NCBI GenBank assembly: GCA_014155875.1
Contig: JACEFZ010011080.1
Location: 326,001 to 390,000, forward strand
Reading direction: 5' to 3'
DNA from: Cepaea nemoralis
Taxonomy: Eukaryota; Mollusca; Gastropoda; Stylommatophora; Helicidae
Length of the DNA stretch: 64,000 bases
A model generated the notes under the pieces. It searched no databases and was not told the DNA's origin. It worked only from the letters and a program-made list of their open reading frames with translations. The translations under genes were made by a program, and so were the position numbers. This document shows, in pieces, positions 1 through 10,340 of this stretch. Positions within the stretch are counted from its first letter, which is position 1. Every line of letters starts with the position of its first letter.

Positions 1-1600
1 CACGAAGATGAAACTAATCTTTGCCAGCCGAGACCGCTTCAGAGGCAGCAACCATTCTCTTCGGATCGACCCCTCCTCTATCCTCTTGATCATGTTCATT
101 GAGTCGCTAAGGAAACAAGCCCTAGTGAATGTCTGTGTCTCGAGCCATGTTATTGCTTTACTTACTGCCATGACTTCCATGGTCAGGCTACTTGTGGTTT
201 CAGTGAAAGCACCAGAGTCCTCCTTCACAATTCTCCCTCCGGCCCGAGCTGTAAAGGCCCATGAGCTTCTCACATGTCGGACGACCGACCCATCTGTGTA
301 GATGACCGCGTCACTGTCTAGCGAATTCACGAAAATCAACGCTTGTACTTCAGCCTCAACAGCAGCCGGATTTTCTTGTCTGCATTTTCTATCTAGTTGG
401 ATGCAAACTGAAAAGGATGTGCAGAAGTCTGTTGGCACTTGCACCCACTCCTCGCCAGGTTCTAAGTCCTCAAGTGAACACACCTGTTGAAGAATGTCCT
501 CGGCTTGACCCATCCACGACCGTCCTCTTTTTAACCTGCTGCCCTTCACCTTCCTAATTTCACTATGCAGTGGATGCTGTGTGTTTGCGTTAATTCTGAG
601 GTAGGCACGTGCCCTGCAAACTTGCATTCTCTCTTCAATGGTTGGAAAATCAAGAAGGTAGCGCATCGCCCTGCATGCTGTATCTCTTGTACATCCAAGA
701 ATAATGCGCATAGCTTCATTCTGTATCCTTTCCATCCTTTCTATCTGCTTATGGCTGACAGTCAGGATTGCCATTGCATACTCCAAAACAGACATGACCA
801 GCCCCTCGTACAGAAGACATAGATGGCGCTGCTCACAGTTTGCTGCCGCCATCACCCGCATCGCAGCCAAACCCCGCTTGGCCTTTGTTATCACCTGGTC
901 TATGTGCACATTATAAGCAAGGCTTCGATCAAACCGTATCCCCAGGTAATTCATTGCCTGCGTTCTTTCCACCGTCTCTGAACACAGCATTACAGTTGGT
1001 GTTGGATTGTTGACAATATGATTATTCAACGAGAACCAAGTCACTGTTGCCTTTGTTGGGTTGACCATTGCCCCAGCTTCATCACACCAAGTACTTATGC
1101 GATTGAGTTCGGTTTGTAGTTCCACAGCAACCTCCTCTCTATCCTTACCCTGACGATACACTAAAACATCATCGGCATATGACAATGTCCTGCCAGGTCC
1201 AGTGATCTGCTCACTGGTGATTCTCACTGTGTAGGCGTTGAACAGTACCGGAGATAATGGTGATCCCTGTGGTAGGCCAGGATATATTGTTGTTGGTTCC
1301 GAAGTCCAACTGCCACATCTAAAAACTACTTTCCGTTGGAAGAGAGCTGCAGCGATCCAACTAAGGAGGAATGGACTTACGTTTAGTTCAAGAAGCTGAA
1401 ACATTAAAAAATCCAGTGGTACTCTGTTGTATGCGTCCTCAAGATCAATCGCTGCAGCAACGGTTTCAGTGCCTGAGTGGAAACCTTCATAGACATCGTG
1501 GGCAAAGACTGCTGCATTGGTCCAGGTTTCTCTTTTTGGACGGTACCCACCCAGGGTAGGTGGGAAAACACCTTGCCTCTCTAGTTGGCTTGATACTTTG
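1..1600 (-). pseudogene. Non-LTR retrotransposon, RT to RNase H fragment, inverted part of a copy
   Basis: Read on the minus strand this is the C-terminal half of a non-LTR polyprotein, broken into several frames. The RT catalytic motif YADD lies at 1168-1179 (context SYADDVLVYRQG). A region with LLYEGLVMSVLEYAM follows, and then the start of an RNase H domain (YTDGS near 290-303), which runs off the window's left edge. The same protein family recurs at 32455-33395 and 35225-35375. At 1600 it abuts the 3' end of the same family in the opposite orientation (1604-1778), so the two together look like one copy with an inverted 5' part. RNase H downstream of RT is known from I/R1-type clades; I did not fix the clade. 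Not functional. Confidence 0.85.
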
Positions 1601-1603
1601 TAA

Positions 1604-1778
1604 ACAAGAATAAACAAGAACACTACGCAGGAAGCCAAAGAAGATTGATAAACCAACACAGAACTGGCGTCGTTAGCCGCTACACGCTGCGGGATTTGCT
1701 GAGGAGGGGATCCGAGCACTTATGGACTGAATGGTCCGATGTGCAACGAGGATGATCTGTCGACTAACTAACTAACAC
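1604..1778 (+). mobile_element. 3' end of the same non-LTR family with (AACT)n tail
   Basis: This segment is nearly identical in content to 4430-4582: both hold GAACACTA, AGAAGATTGATAAACCAAC and TTATGGACTGAAT, then end in a short tandem tail (GACTAACTAACTAAC here at 1762-1776). It is the last part of the ORF plus the 3' UTR. It lies immediately after the minus-strand RT/RNase H piece of the same family, as expected from a 5' inversion during insertion. Confidence 0.8.
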
Positions 1779-1789
1779 CCATACACAAC

Positions 1790-2190
1790 AGAAATCCCGG
1801 TATCCGAGACAGAAAGGCGGAAAACGACAAACACAAGAACACTAAACTCTTTTGTTGTTTGTCTGGTCTTTAATTCAGTATTTCAGATTAGTTACCATTG
1901 CAGTCTGAGCATCTTCCATTAACCTTGGAAGTGGCATAGAATACTTACCTGAGATATCCGGATGCTTATCTACTTTTCTGATGAGACAGATTGTGATTAA
2001 GAATGATGATCTAGACCATTACACTTAAGGGTCTTCATAGGAGGTATGGAACTTTACCATCCTTAGGAAGGGACCCTGTCCTATATCTACTATCTACTAG
2101 ATATGAGATGGTAGGGAATGTGCCATCCTATCTAATATTTATCAGAGATGAGACGCGTGGCTGAAAAGCTACTGGACTTAAGTTTTTTAT
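1790..2190. other. No recognisable feature
   Basis: AT-rich spacer. I see no coding potential, no tRNA-like boxes and no repeat shared with the rest of the window. Confidence 0.5.
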
Positions 2191-2194
2191 TCCT

Positions 2195-2446
2195 CCGCGT
2201 TTCCATTCTGTTTCAGGATATTGCGGTCAATACCATCATCTTTCAGTTGTATGTTGATTCCTAGGCTAGATTACGCTCATCAGCACGCCACGACTTTCTG
2301 AGCGACTGGCTCCATACTCTCGTAAGTCACTGGCGCGACTCGAACCCCTTCAAGTTCTCGTGTGCTCACGTCAACCACGAGAGTATTCGGGGTTACGGAG
2401 AAAGCTGCTAACTCCTCAGCCAGGGAGACCGGACTTAAGTTAGGAT
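2195..2446 (-). repeat. SINE-A copy (longer-head subfamily)
   Basis: The minus strand carries the SINE-A body (CTCAGAAAG..TGGC..CTGA..CGTAAT..) and the tail motif ending in a TCCTGTAAAGGATATGC-like block, here diverged (TTTCAGGATATTGC on the plus strand). It matches the copies at 11062-11305 and 40879-41115, which share a head containing GGTCTCCCTGGC. Old and diverged. Confidence 0.75.
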
Positions 2447-2627
2447 TACTAAATGTTGTAACCTAACCTGTCTATGAGATATGTCTGGGAGTTCAGACAT
2501 ACGATAGTGGTCTGAGCTCGAGGGGCTGACCACTTAGGGGAGGGAAATATGTGCTGAGAATTGATGGAGTATGTATTATGCCAGGGTATGATGGAGTTGT
2601 ACACCTGCCCTGTTCTTGCTTGCAGGA

Positions 2628-2712
2628 ATCCCTTTGCTGTTAACTGGGAGCAGTGGGCGACTGCCCTTTGCTGTTAACTGGGAGCAGTGGGCGACTGCCC
2701 TTTGCTGTGACT
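2628..2712. repeat. 34-bp tandem repeat, about 2.3 copies
   Basis: The unit starting CTTTGCTGTTAACTGGGAGC occurs twice head to tail and then decays. Similar CTTTGCTGT fragments continue to about 2750. Confidence 0.8.
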
Positions 2713-2929
2713 GATTCCTGTGTGCTGTGGCTGAGTGCGCTTTGCTGTCGACTGGTTGCCTAGCTGCTAGTGGCCGGTTGTGGTTGACGAGTACTGTGGT
2801 CAACCTGAAGTGATCTGAGAAGTCCTTTGCTATGGGCGGGGTGCCTATTTGCGGTTGACGAGTGCTGTGGGCTGTTGCTGTGTGGAAGAGCCCGGAGGCA
2901 TCATACAGGATCAGGTGACTGTGTCATTG

Positions 2930-3619
2930 CCCTGTGTTTACAGACTCACATTCAATAATGCACGGACAGAACTCTCGTGGGATAATGAGATCTTCTACCA
3001 GATTACTCTCGCACAGTTTTTAATAGAGCTATTGACACCGCTGCGTTTACGTACACCCGATAACGTTCGAGTGTTGCAGTCCATGTCATGTCTTAGTGGA
3101 AGTGAATGTCTACAGCCAATGAAGCCCTGCATATTGGATCTTGCTAAAATGTTTGTAGAAGATGCAGCTACTCTCACCCGTATCGATTTCCAGTGGAGAA
3201 AACTTCATCATATGCAGTGGACACAGATCTCTGACACACTTGGACTGTGAGCAGAAATAGCCTCATACAGGGATGCCACCGGTGACAATCCTTTCCAAGA
3301 TCTTACAGATTTAGCTTTAGCTGTGCTCATTTTACCTCATTCTAATGCGGACATGGAGCGTATTTTCAGTCAGATGGGAGTTATAAAATCAAAATTGCGG
3401 AACAGACTGAGCATCAAGACTTTGACAGCTGTTTTGACTATTAGATATGGAATGAAAAGATATGGCAAATGCTGTCATGATTATAAACTACCTAAGGATA
3501 TTCTACGAAAAATTGGATCAGCCTCCTCGTCCTCATCATCGCAGGAGCAAACACAGCAGGAAATAGCTACAGAAACTGAAGAGGAGTTGTTTGACTGGGA
3601 TTTGGCAGATCTGGAATAA
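2930..3619 (+). pseudogene. hAT-superfamily transposase, C-terminal remnant
   Basis: One frame reads through 2930-3619 except for a TGA at 3248-3250. The part after the stop contains LPHSNADMERIFSQM followed by IKSKLRNRLS, the pattern of the C-terminal dimerisation (HATC) region of hAT transposases and ZBED-like proteins. The part before it (QWRKLHHMQWTQISDT) fits the preceding stretch in such proteins. It ends with an acidic tail (EEELFDWDLADLE). The N-terminal BED finger and most of the catalytic core are absent. A terminal inverted repeat was not found here. A domesticated exon cannot be excluded, but the stop and the missing core argue for decay. Confidence 0.75.
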
Positions 3620-3960
3620 ACTTCATTCTAATATTCAGTGATAATAATAAATTATAATGTGCTTCTTTATAACATTTTGAATGAACACCACCAGTGCTTG
3701 TTTTAGTGATTTCCCAAAAAAAATAGTATTGCAATTTGGTGCTTTTTTTTGGCTCGAAAGTAGTTCTGATTGGGATTTGGCGGATCTGGAATAAACTTCA
3801 TTGTAATATGAAGTGATAATAATAAATTACAATGTGTTACCTTGTTACATTTGTGATAAAAACAGTTGGTGCTTTTTTTGGTACTTCCTTTAAAAATTTG
3901 GTGCTTTTTAGTGCTTTTTTGGGTCGATTAAGGTGCTTTTTCATCAAAGCGAGATGGCAA
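3594..3960. repeat. Tandem duplication of the hAT 3' end, about 177-bp period
   Basis: The block containing CTGGGATTTGGCAGATCTGG and its AT-rich 3' flank (TGATAATAATAAATTA) at 3594-3655 is repeated at about 3771-3832. Both are followed by GGTGCTTTTTTTGG-like segments, of which at least three occur. The last codons and the 3' UTR of the transposase were therefore duplicated locally. Confidence 0.85.
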
Positions 3961-4185
3961 CACTGCATCCGACTTCCCGACGACTTGTGTTGATCGGGTT
4001 AACCTTCCCGGGCACCGTGGGTCTTATATCTGAGCGTTGAGATCGGATAACCTGGTTGTTCGGATAAGGGCGAAAACAAGAGATCACTATGCAAGTTGCG
4101 CATGTTACACATGCCTGCAGTTGGAAAGCGCAAAAAGTAGGCTTTAAGGCTTCTGTCCTGGCAAATTTGTTTGTAAAGTTAGTGG

Positions 4186-4590
4186 TTGATGTCTCTGGAG
4201 CGGTCACGGCTGATTAAATTCATTTTCGTGCCAACGCATGCGGGTGTCCAAAGAAATGAGCAGGCTGGTGGGCTTGCAAGTAAGGCTACTGTGGAGGGCG
4301 GACGAGCCATGGACCAGGCTGATATACTGAATGATCTACGAGAAGTAAGCCTTTTGCGAGAACTAAGTGGTGGCTGTGAATCTACAACCATGGCCAGACT
4401 GCGAGAACAGCAAGCTAAAAGAGGCGTGGCCAAACAAGAACACTATGCAGTAAGCCAAAGAAGATTGATAAACCAACCCAGAACTGGTGTCGTTAGCCGC
4501 TACACGCTGTGGGATTTACTGAAGAGATCTGAACACTTATGGACTGAATAGTTCGATGTGCGATGAGGATGATATGTCGACTAACTAATT
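4186..4590 (+). pseudogene. Non-LTR element RNase H C-terminus and 3' UTR
   Basis: The open frame 4186-4551 starts with FIFVPTHAGVQRNEQAGGLA, the HAG..NEQA block of a retroelement RNase H. It continues to a stop at 4549 and a 3' UTR identical in layout to 1604-1778. It is a 5'-truncated insertion of the family seen at 1-1778, this time not inverted. Confidence 0.85.
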
Positions 4591-4599
4591 AAGTCATCC

Positions 4600-5315
4600 G
4601 CTGGTAGATTTAACCCTTTTCTTTGGATGGAATCTGTCTAGAGAAAGTAGACCAGACACTGATGAACGCCGAGGTCGAACACGCTAATATTTGATGTGCA
4701 TAACTAAGTGTGAAAAATGTCCCCTGGAAGACGAACAAAGAAGAGGAAGAATAAGTGAGCGAGTGATAGTGAGCGAGTGATCGCCAGCAAAGTACCTGAT
4801 CAGCAATGGAGGACTGGCCAGGTTGTCAGCTTTCGTGACAACAAATAGGCCCTCGGATGGAGTGGACCCCCTTAAACAATAGACAATGTTTTTCTGTGGT
4901 GAATTTGAATAATGAAGAGACAAGCAAAAGATTGCAAGATTTATTGCCTGGGATATTTCCAGACATATAGGCCCTAGCCTAGAAAACAAACGCATGCTAG
5001 TCAGTTTAAACTTACAGTCGTAGACAATTTAAATTACTGTGTGAATATGTGAGTTGCATTTTTCAGCTTGAAAGATTTATCTTATTGCATTAATTTATAT
5101 TATGTGATATCTGCAGTATGTACCTGACGAAATGTAACGAAATATGCCAGGCAATAAATCATACAATCTATTATGTGTGTCTTCGTTCTTAAAACAGACT
5201 GTAAATAAAAACATTGTTTAATAGACAATCTATTCAAAATGCTAATTTCCGTTTAGTAACTTCAGATAACCAATACTTGTAGAGCCAGTCAGTCGCTGCT
5301 GAACAAAATGGATCG
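4600..5315. other. No recognisable feature
   Basis: AT-rich unique-looking sequence. I see no exon, RNA gene or repeat unit. Confidence 0.5.
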
Positions 5316-5322
5316 GTGTAAC

Positions 5323-5510
5323 AGTTAGTTAGTCGCGGTTCCAACTTCACGGCAAAGGGTCCTGCCCATTATACTCTGTTCCCGTGCTAGTGAATATCAC
5401 ACAAATTGCTCCCCACTGTGAAAAGTGGAAAAGACAGTTGTCTCGACAATCAACCTCACGCACAGGTACACTGTGCATAATGCCGCCGCCAGAATGCCAG
5501 CTCAAAAGAT
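5323..5510 (+). repeat. Repeat F, copy 1
   Basis: The block begins AGTTAGTTAGTCGCGGTTCC and contains GAAAAGTGGAAAAGACAG and GTACACTGTGCATAATGCC. Further copies are at 17450-17700 (minus), 41288-41690 (interrupted) and 52867-53470. It has no coding potential. The TTAG-type tandem at one end suggests a retroposon tail. Confidence 0.85.
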
Positions 5511-5699
5511 GTGTAACAAAGATTACAAAAACCCTGGCATGGAAAAATGTCCACATAAATAGTCTAAATGTAAGGAACATAACATAAAAATTAGCAATAA
5601 TAAAACAATGGTAATGACTACAACCAAGGAAGAAGAATAACAAAGATTCATCACATTGCAAATCTGAATACGAAAGTATATGCAATAAGTCAAACCAGC

Positions 5700-6144
5700 T
5701 CACTAGACACGTGGCAGCAATATTAAAGAACAAACACGTATCAATAGATGCTAAAACAGCTCTCCACAACACAATCTTCCTATCAACTCTATGCTACCAA
5801 TGCCAAACCTGGACAATGACAGGAAAAGAAGCAAGAAAAATTACAACAAAGGAAATAAGATTCCTAAGAAGAAACCTCAATGTATAAAGAAGAGAGAAAA
5901 TCATAATTGCAGAAATCAGGACTGAAGTGGGGGTTATAGCAGCGCTAGATTTCATTAGACAACAGTAAGTTACATGATTTGGCCATGTAACTAGGCTTCC
6001 AACTACCAGTATACCATAACAAGCAATGGTGTACAGACAAATGGAAGCAGAAGAAGACGCCGACCATGTAAACAATTGACAGAGGGAATAACAGAGGCCA
6101 TGGGAATCTCGATATATGAAGCCCCCCCCCCCCCCCCCAAAAAA

Positions 6145-6175
<31 letters not shown>

Positions 6176-6265
6176 CACACACACAAAACGGACATTCTCC
6201 CGCTGTTAATGTTTCACATCGACACGGCAAGGTACAAGAGAACCAAGATGAGATGAAATGAGATG
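5700..6265 (+). pseudogene. Non-LTR retrotransposon 3' end, split by a microsatellite
   Basis: Frames at 5733-6130 read as the C-terminus of an RTE-like reverse transcriptase: TLCYQCQTWTM, ITTKEIRFLRRNL, then a GHVTRLP-like stretch. The same 3' terminus occurs on the minus strand at 62100-62430. There the terminal block (GGGCACTCTCCCGCTGTTTA to CAAGGTACAAGAG) is continuous, whereas here C18, A21 and (CA)n at 6121-6184 separate it from the rest. The end carries a GATGA-type short tail. Several stops and shifts: dead. Confidence 0.75.
6121..6184. repeat. Compound microsatellite C18-A21-(CA)n
   Basis: Three consecutive simple tracts inside the retrotransposon 3' end described at 5700-6265. Confidence 0.97.
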
Positions 6266-6589
6266 TTATATACAAAGCTTACCTCGCAACTAAAGAACTA
6301 AAATTATTATGAACTTTAAGTAATCCGCCGCACAATATAACATTCACAATACACCCTGTTTGGAATAACAGCCACTGTGAATAGTTCGATCAGGAAGTGA
6401 TCATATTTTCAAGGCATGGATATCTTTGCGTGCTCGTAAATTTTGCTCAGATCGTTTTTTTATGGCTACGTGCGTAGATTATCTCAAGTTATGTCATTTG
6501 AGAAGCACAGTGTTTATATCACTACGGTTCTTCAGCTTGAAGGCATTTCGTGAAACTGTTAGTTGTATTTTGTTTCTGTAACTCTCCTG

Positions 6590-6801
6590 CTCTGTGGCGT
6601 AGGGCGCAATTTGTAACCGCGTTCAAAACACATCTGCGGGCGATTTGGTAGCAAACCGCCTTGCGTTGGTTTTCATAAAAATGTATGAGTGCCTGTCGTT
6701 CAAAAATCAATGGCAAACTGCTGAATGTAAATTTGCCAAGAAATCACAAACAGCCATAAACAGCCATAAAACTGCGACGCCATGTAAAGGAAACGCAACA
6801 A
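6590..6801 (+). repeat. SINE-A copy
   Basis: Contains the box-B-like CGCGTTCAAAACAC and the shared body AATGGCAAACTGCTGAATG, TTGCCAAGAAATCAC, ending GCCATGTAAAGGAAACGC. This is the family tail motif with substitutions. Confidence 0.85.
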
Positions 6802-7015
6802 ACTTTAAAACTTCTATAACTTGTGATCAAGAATCACTTCCATTGATCTGATAAGTATTACACCCTTTTAACACACAGGGAGACTCTCAGCGCAGTGCAC
6901 CAACCCTAACACTGGCGAGTACGTGTACCAGAATCTCACGTATTCTACACATTTCTATTGCGGACCATCCATCCATCTTCTAATTCTGAAATGTAGCCTG
7001 GATAGCAGACATTGA

Positions 7016-7500
7016 GTTGAGTTGAGCTAACAACCCACATCACTTCACTCAGGGCATTCCCATACGTGCTCCGTCTCATCGTTCAACAACAGCCAGCGAA
7101 GAGTCGTACTACAAATCTTTCCCACTTCTATCTGATTGAAAATTCTCCTGGTCTTCCCTCTTAGTTTTGAGATCCTTCCAGATTCCAGAACCCCTGCCAA
7201 TCCCCCGCAATATCACTCTTTCCACATACGGGTTCTCAATCTGTTCCCCCGCCTTCTCCACCTGGTCCCAAAAGATGCACGACCACCTCTTCAAGTCCAT
7301 ATGTAATCTACCACCAAGAGGTGCATTCCCTGTCAGCCTATCAGCCTGTTCATTCCCCCGCACTCCCGCATGGCCCGGGCAAAATATCCATACACTTCTC
7401 ACAATCTGTGAATTCTGAAGCGAGGATAGCCATTCCACACGAAACAGTCCTTTCTCCACATTACTAAGCATACTCATTGAGTCAGTAATGAATGCAATGT
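7016..7500 (-). pseudogene. I/R1-like retrotransposon RNase H C-terminus and 3' UTR
   Basis: On the minus strand 7477-7109 reads as the RNase H end with FCPGHAGVRGNEQADRL, then a linker (DQVEKAGEQIENPYVER) and a C-terminal tail. The 3' UTR ends in GAGTT-type repeats near 7016-7030. Related copies: 16287-16640 (plus) and 32455-33395 (minus). 5'-truncated. Confidence 0.85.
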
Positions 7501-7590
7501 GTGTTGCAGTGGTCTCCTCTAACTAACCACCCCCCCCCCCCTCAGAAACACGGCGGCCGATTAAATGGATTGCTAATAAACTATGAATAG

Positions 7591-7850
7591 TGGCCAGCAT
7601 GGCCGAATGGTTAAGAACGCGGTTTCTTAGACACCCGGTGTGCTGATGTCGAGGTAAGGGGTTAATTCCTTACACCGGACAACTGTAGTAAAACGTTGAC
7701 TTTTCGTCTTTGACTTGCAGACGTAAATTAGAATTACCTCTGAAGTCAGAGTGGGTTCGCCTTATCGCGATGGACATTGGTAATAGGGACAGCTAATCCA
7801 CACGCAAAATTCAGTCCAGTGCTACTAGAAGTGGTGTGTATATTGCCATA
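7591..7850 (+). repeat. SINE-B copy, near full length
   Basis: The tRNA-like head has box A TGGCCGAATGGTTAAGA and a degenerate box B in GGGGTTAATTCCT. The body has CTCTGAAGTCAGAGTGGGTT and GGTAATAGGGACAGCTAATC, and ends near AGTGCTACTAGAAGTGGTGT. It is the best reference copy of a family with about ten members in this window. Confidence 0.9.
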
Positions 7851-7854
7851 AACA

Positions 7855-7966
7855 GTCATCTATTGCCTATAGTACGATGCGGTGCACGGCCAGGGGGGTC
7901 TTGAGCCTGAGGAATTAAGGCCACCTGGCTAGTGCAGTCGCCGCGAACTTTGCAGGTTAGGATTTT
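7855..7966 (-). repeat. SINE-C copy, 3' part
   Basis: Plus-strand GAGCCTGAGGAATTAAGGCC and GTCGCCGCGAACTTTGCAGG match the minus-strand copy at 47518-47745 and, reversed, 25409-25640. The tRNA-like head is missing and a poly(C) run follows. Confidence 0.85.
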
Positions 7967-7996
7967 CTCCCCCCCCCCCCCCCCCCCCCCCCCCCA
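7967..7996. repeat. Poly(C) tract
   Basis: A C run of roughly 27 bases followed by CACACACA, at the junction between the SINE-C fragment and the 69-bp satellite. Confidence 0.97.
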
Positions 7997-8922
7997 CACA
8001 CACACTAAGAAAACCTGAAGACATTATAACTAGACACTCTTTTGTTTGGACCCCACATGATAGAACACACACTAAGAAAACCTGAGGATATTATAACTAG
8101 ACACTCTTTTCTTTGGGCCCCACATGATAGAACACACACTAAGAAAACCTGAGGACATTATAACTAAACACTCTTTTGTTTGGACCCCACATGATAGAAC
8201 ACACACTAAGAAAACCTGAGGATATTATAACTAGACACTCTTTTGTTTGGACCCCACATGATAGAACACACACTAAGAAAACCTGAGGACATTATAACTA
8301 GACACTCTTTTGTTTGGACCCCACATGATAGAACACACACTAAGAAAACCTGAGGACATTATAACTAGACACTCTTGTTTGGACCCCACATGATAGAACA
8401 CACACTAAGAAAACCTGAGGACATTATAACTAGACACTCTTGTTTGGACCCCACATGATAGAACACACACTAAGAAAACCTGAGGACATTATAACTAGAC
8501 ACTCTCTTGTCTGGACCCCACATGATAGAACACACACTAAGAAAACCTGAGGACATTATAACTAGACACTCTCTTGTCTGGACCCCACATGATAGAACAC
8601 ACACTAAGAAAACCTGAGGACATTATAACTAGACACTCTCTTGTCTGGACCCCACATGATAGAATACACACTAAGAAAACCTGAGGACATTATAACTAGA
8701 CACTCTCTTGTCTGGACCCCACATGATAGAACACACACTAAGAAAACCTGAGGACATTATAACTAGACACTCTCTTGTCTGCATCCCACATGATAGAACA
8801 CACACTAAGAAGACCTGAGGACATTATAGCTAGACATTCTCTTGTCTGCACCCCACATGATAAAACACACACTAAGAAAACCTGAAGACATTATAACTAG
8901 ACACTCTCTTGTCTGGAACCTA
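7997..8922. repeat. 69-bp satellite, 14 copies
   Basis: The unit includes CACACACTAAGAAAACCTGA, CATTATAACTAGACACTC and GGACCCCACATGATAGAAC. The spacer motif falls in three blocks: CTCTTTTGTTTGG in the first five copies, CTCTTGTTTGG (67 bp) in two, and CTCTCTTGTCTGG in the last seven. There is no coding signal and no spacer diversity, so it is not a CRISPR array. Confidence 0.97.
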
Positions 8923-8990
8923 TAAGGGAACCGAAATTGTGCAACAGTTAAAAACACACGGAGAAGAGAGTTACAGAGATTAAATATATT

Positions 8991-9006
8991 GGGGGGGGGG
9001 GGGGGG
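8991..9006. repeat. Poly(G) tract
   Basis: A single G homopolymer downstream of the satellite. Confidence 0.95.
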
Positions 9007-9046
9007 CGCATGGAGTGAGCTGCAGGACATAGTAAACGTGAGGAAG

Positions 9047-9115
9047 GTCAGCATGGCCGAAAGGATAAGAAAGCGAGTTCTTAAACATCCGGTGTGCTGA
9101 TGCCGAGGTTAGGGG
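9047..9115 (+). repeat. SINE-B, 5' head only
   Basis: GTCAGCATGGCCGAAAGGAT and CATCCGGTGTGCTGATGCCG match the SINE-B head. The copy stops at the start of a GACA-rich tract. Confidence 0.85.
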
Positions 9116-9137
9116 TCCAGAGAGGCAGGCGGGCTGG

Positions 9138-9360
9138 CAGTTACACAGACAGACAGACAGACAGACGGACAGGAATTTAGATAGATAGACAGGAATTTAG
9201 ACGGACAGACAGACACATGGACATACAGACAATTACACAGATAGACAGACATAAATTAAGACAGATAGAGGGGCCGACAGGAATTTAGACAGACAGACAG
9301 ACAGAGATGGATAGGTGGATGGATGGACGGACGGACGAACGGACAGACAGACAGACGTGG
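9138..9360. repeat. Degenerate (GACA)n / (GATA)n microsatellite
   Basis: Runs of ACAGACAG, ATAGATAG and ATGGATGG units, interrupted and variable. Confidence 0.95.
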
Positions 9361-9699
9361 CATGGAATGCAGGATCTACCCAGGTGATTCCCGTGTGTGG
9401 TACGACAACCAAGGAAGCAGTAAACCAGTAGCATATACCCAGATCATACAAAGACATCTGTCGTAACAAGAGACACTTAAGACTTTATTGATCAGATTAG
9501 CCAGTGGTGGGTTCACCTGGAGAACTGGCAGTTTTATACAATAGACTTGAGGGGACAGCGTCTGTGCCTGATGGGGTTAGAATATACAGTTTCACAACTT
9601 CTCAACACACCGAATCGGGAGTTCAAGATAAGCTGCGAGCGATCTGGAAGGAAATCGGTTTGCATTGTTGTTGTTCTTGTTGTTGTTGTTGTTTTTTTT

Positions 9700-10075
9700 T
9701 TAATGTGCGTTCGATTTGAATTCAAGCGTAGTCCATACGCGTGCAACTATAAGGTGTATTTTTAATGACTGTGCAGTGTTTGAAAATATTACCGGTCCAA
9801 GTTTTGTATTCACCCTCTGTAAATTTCATGCAACATAACAGGTAAATACAAAACTTGGAACGGCAATATTTTCAAAAAACCCACAGTCATTAAAAATGCA
9901 CACTGTTCTTCTAGTGCACTGAACTAATTATTTTGCGTGTGGATTAGCTTTCCCTATTACCAGTGTCCCTCGCCATCAAATGAACCCACTCCGACTTCTG
10001 AAGTACTTGTAATTTACGTCCCTAAGTCAAGAACGAGTAGTTACTGCGTCAACAAATGCCTTTAAACCAGGGACT
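9700..10075 (-). repeat. SINE-B copy interrupted by a MITE
   Basis: The flanks 9700-9747 (TTCAAGCGTAGTCCATACGC) and 9905-10075 (GTGTGGATTAGCTTTCCC, CCGACTTCTGAAGTACTTG) are the two halves of one minus-strand SINE-B, separated by the MITE at 9748-9904. Confidence 0.8.
9748..9904. mobile_element. MITE (TATAGGGTGTA family), copy 1
   Basis: Long inverted repeats: AAAATATTACCGGTCCAAG on the left pairs with CTTGGAACGGCAATATTTTC on the right, and TTTAATGACTGTG with CACAGTCATTAAA. The outer end TATAAGGTGTA is diverged from the clean copy at 31683-31839. No coding capacity; mobilised in trans if at all. Confidence 0.85.
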
Positions 10076-10106
10076 TTTTAAATTAATTGACTTTATTTCA
10101 TAACAG

Positions 10107-10340
10107 CCGACTCCGCGGCGAAAGTCTTACATACGTAGTTCGTAATCCCGCATACCCGCGTTCGAAACACAACTGCGGGTGATTTGGCAGCAGACCGCTT
10201 GCGTTGGTCTTTTTACGAAATGGTATGGGCGCCGTTCATTCAGAAAGCAATGGCAAACTAGTGAACGTAAGCTTGCCAAGAGATCACAACAGCAAAAAAT
10301 GTTGGTGTTGACTGCAACGTCCTGTAAAGGATATGCAAAA
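10107..10340 (+). repeat. SINE-A copy, full length
   Basis: The head CCGACTCCGCGGCGAAAGTC has a box-A-like element, and box B is CGCGTTCGAAACAC. The body is CAATGGCAAACTAGTGAACG, with CTTGCCAAGAGATCACAAC, and it ends CGTCCTGTAAAGGATATGC. Confidence 0.9.

Noticed and set aside
7997..8922. CRISPR-like array
   Set aside because: The whole 69-bp unit is repeated with no variable spacers, in a clearly eukaryotic context.
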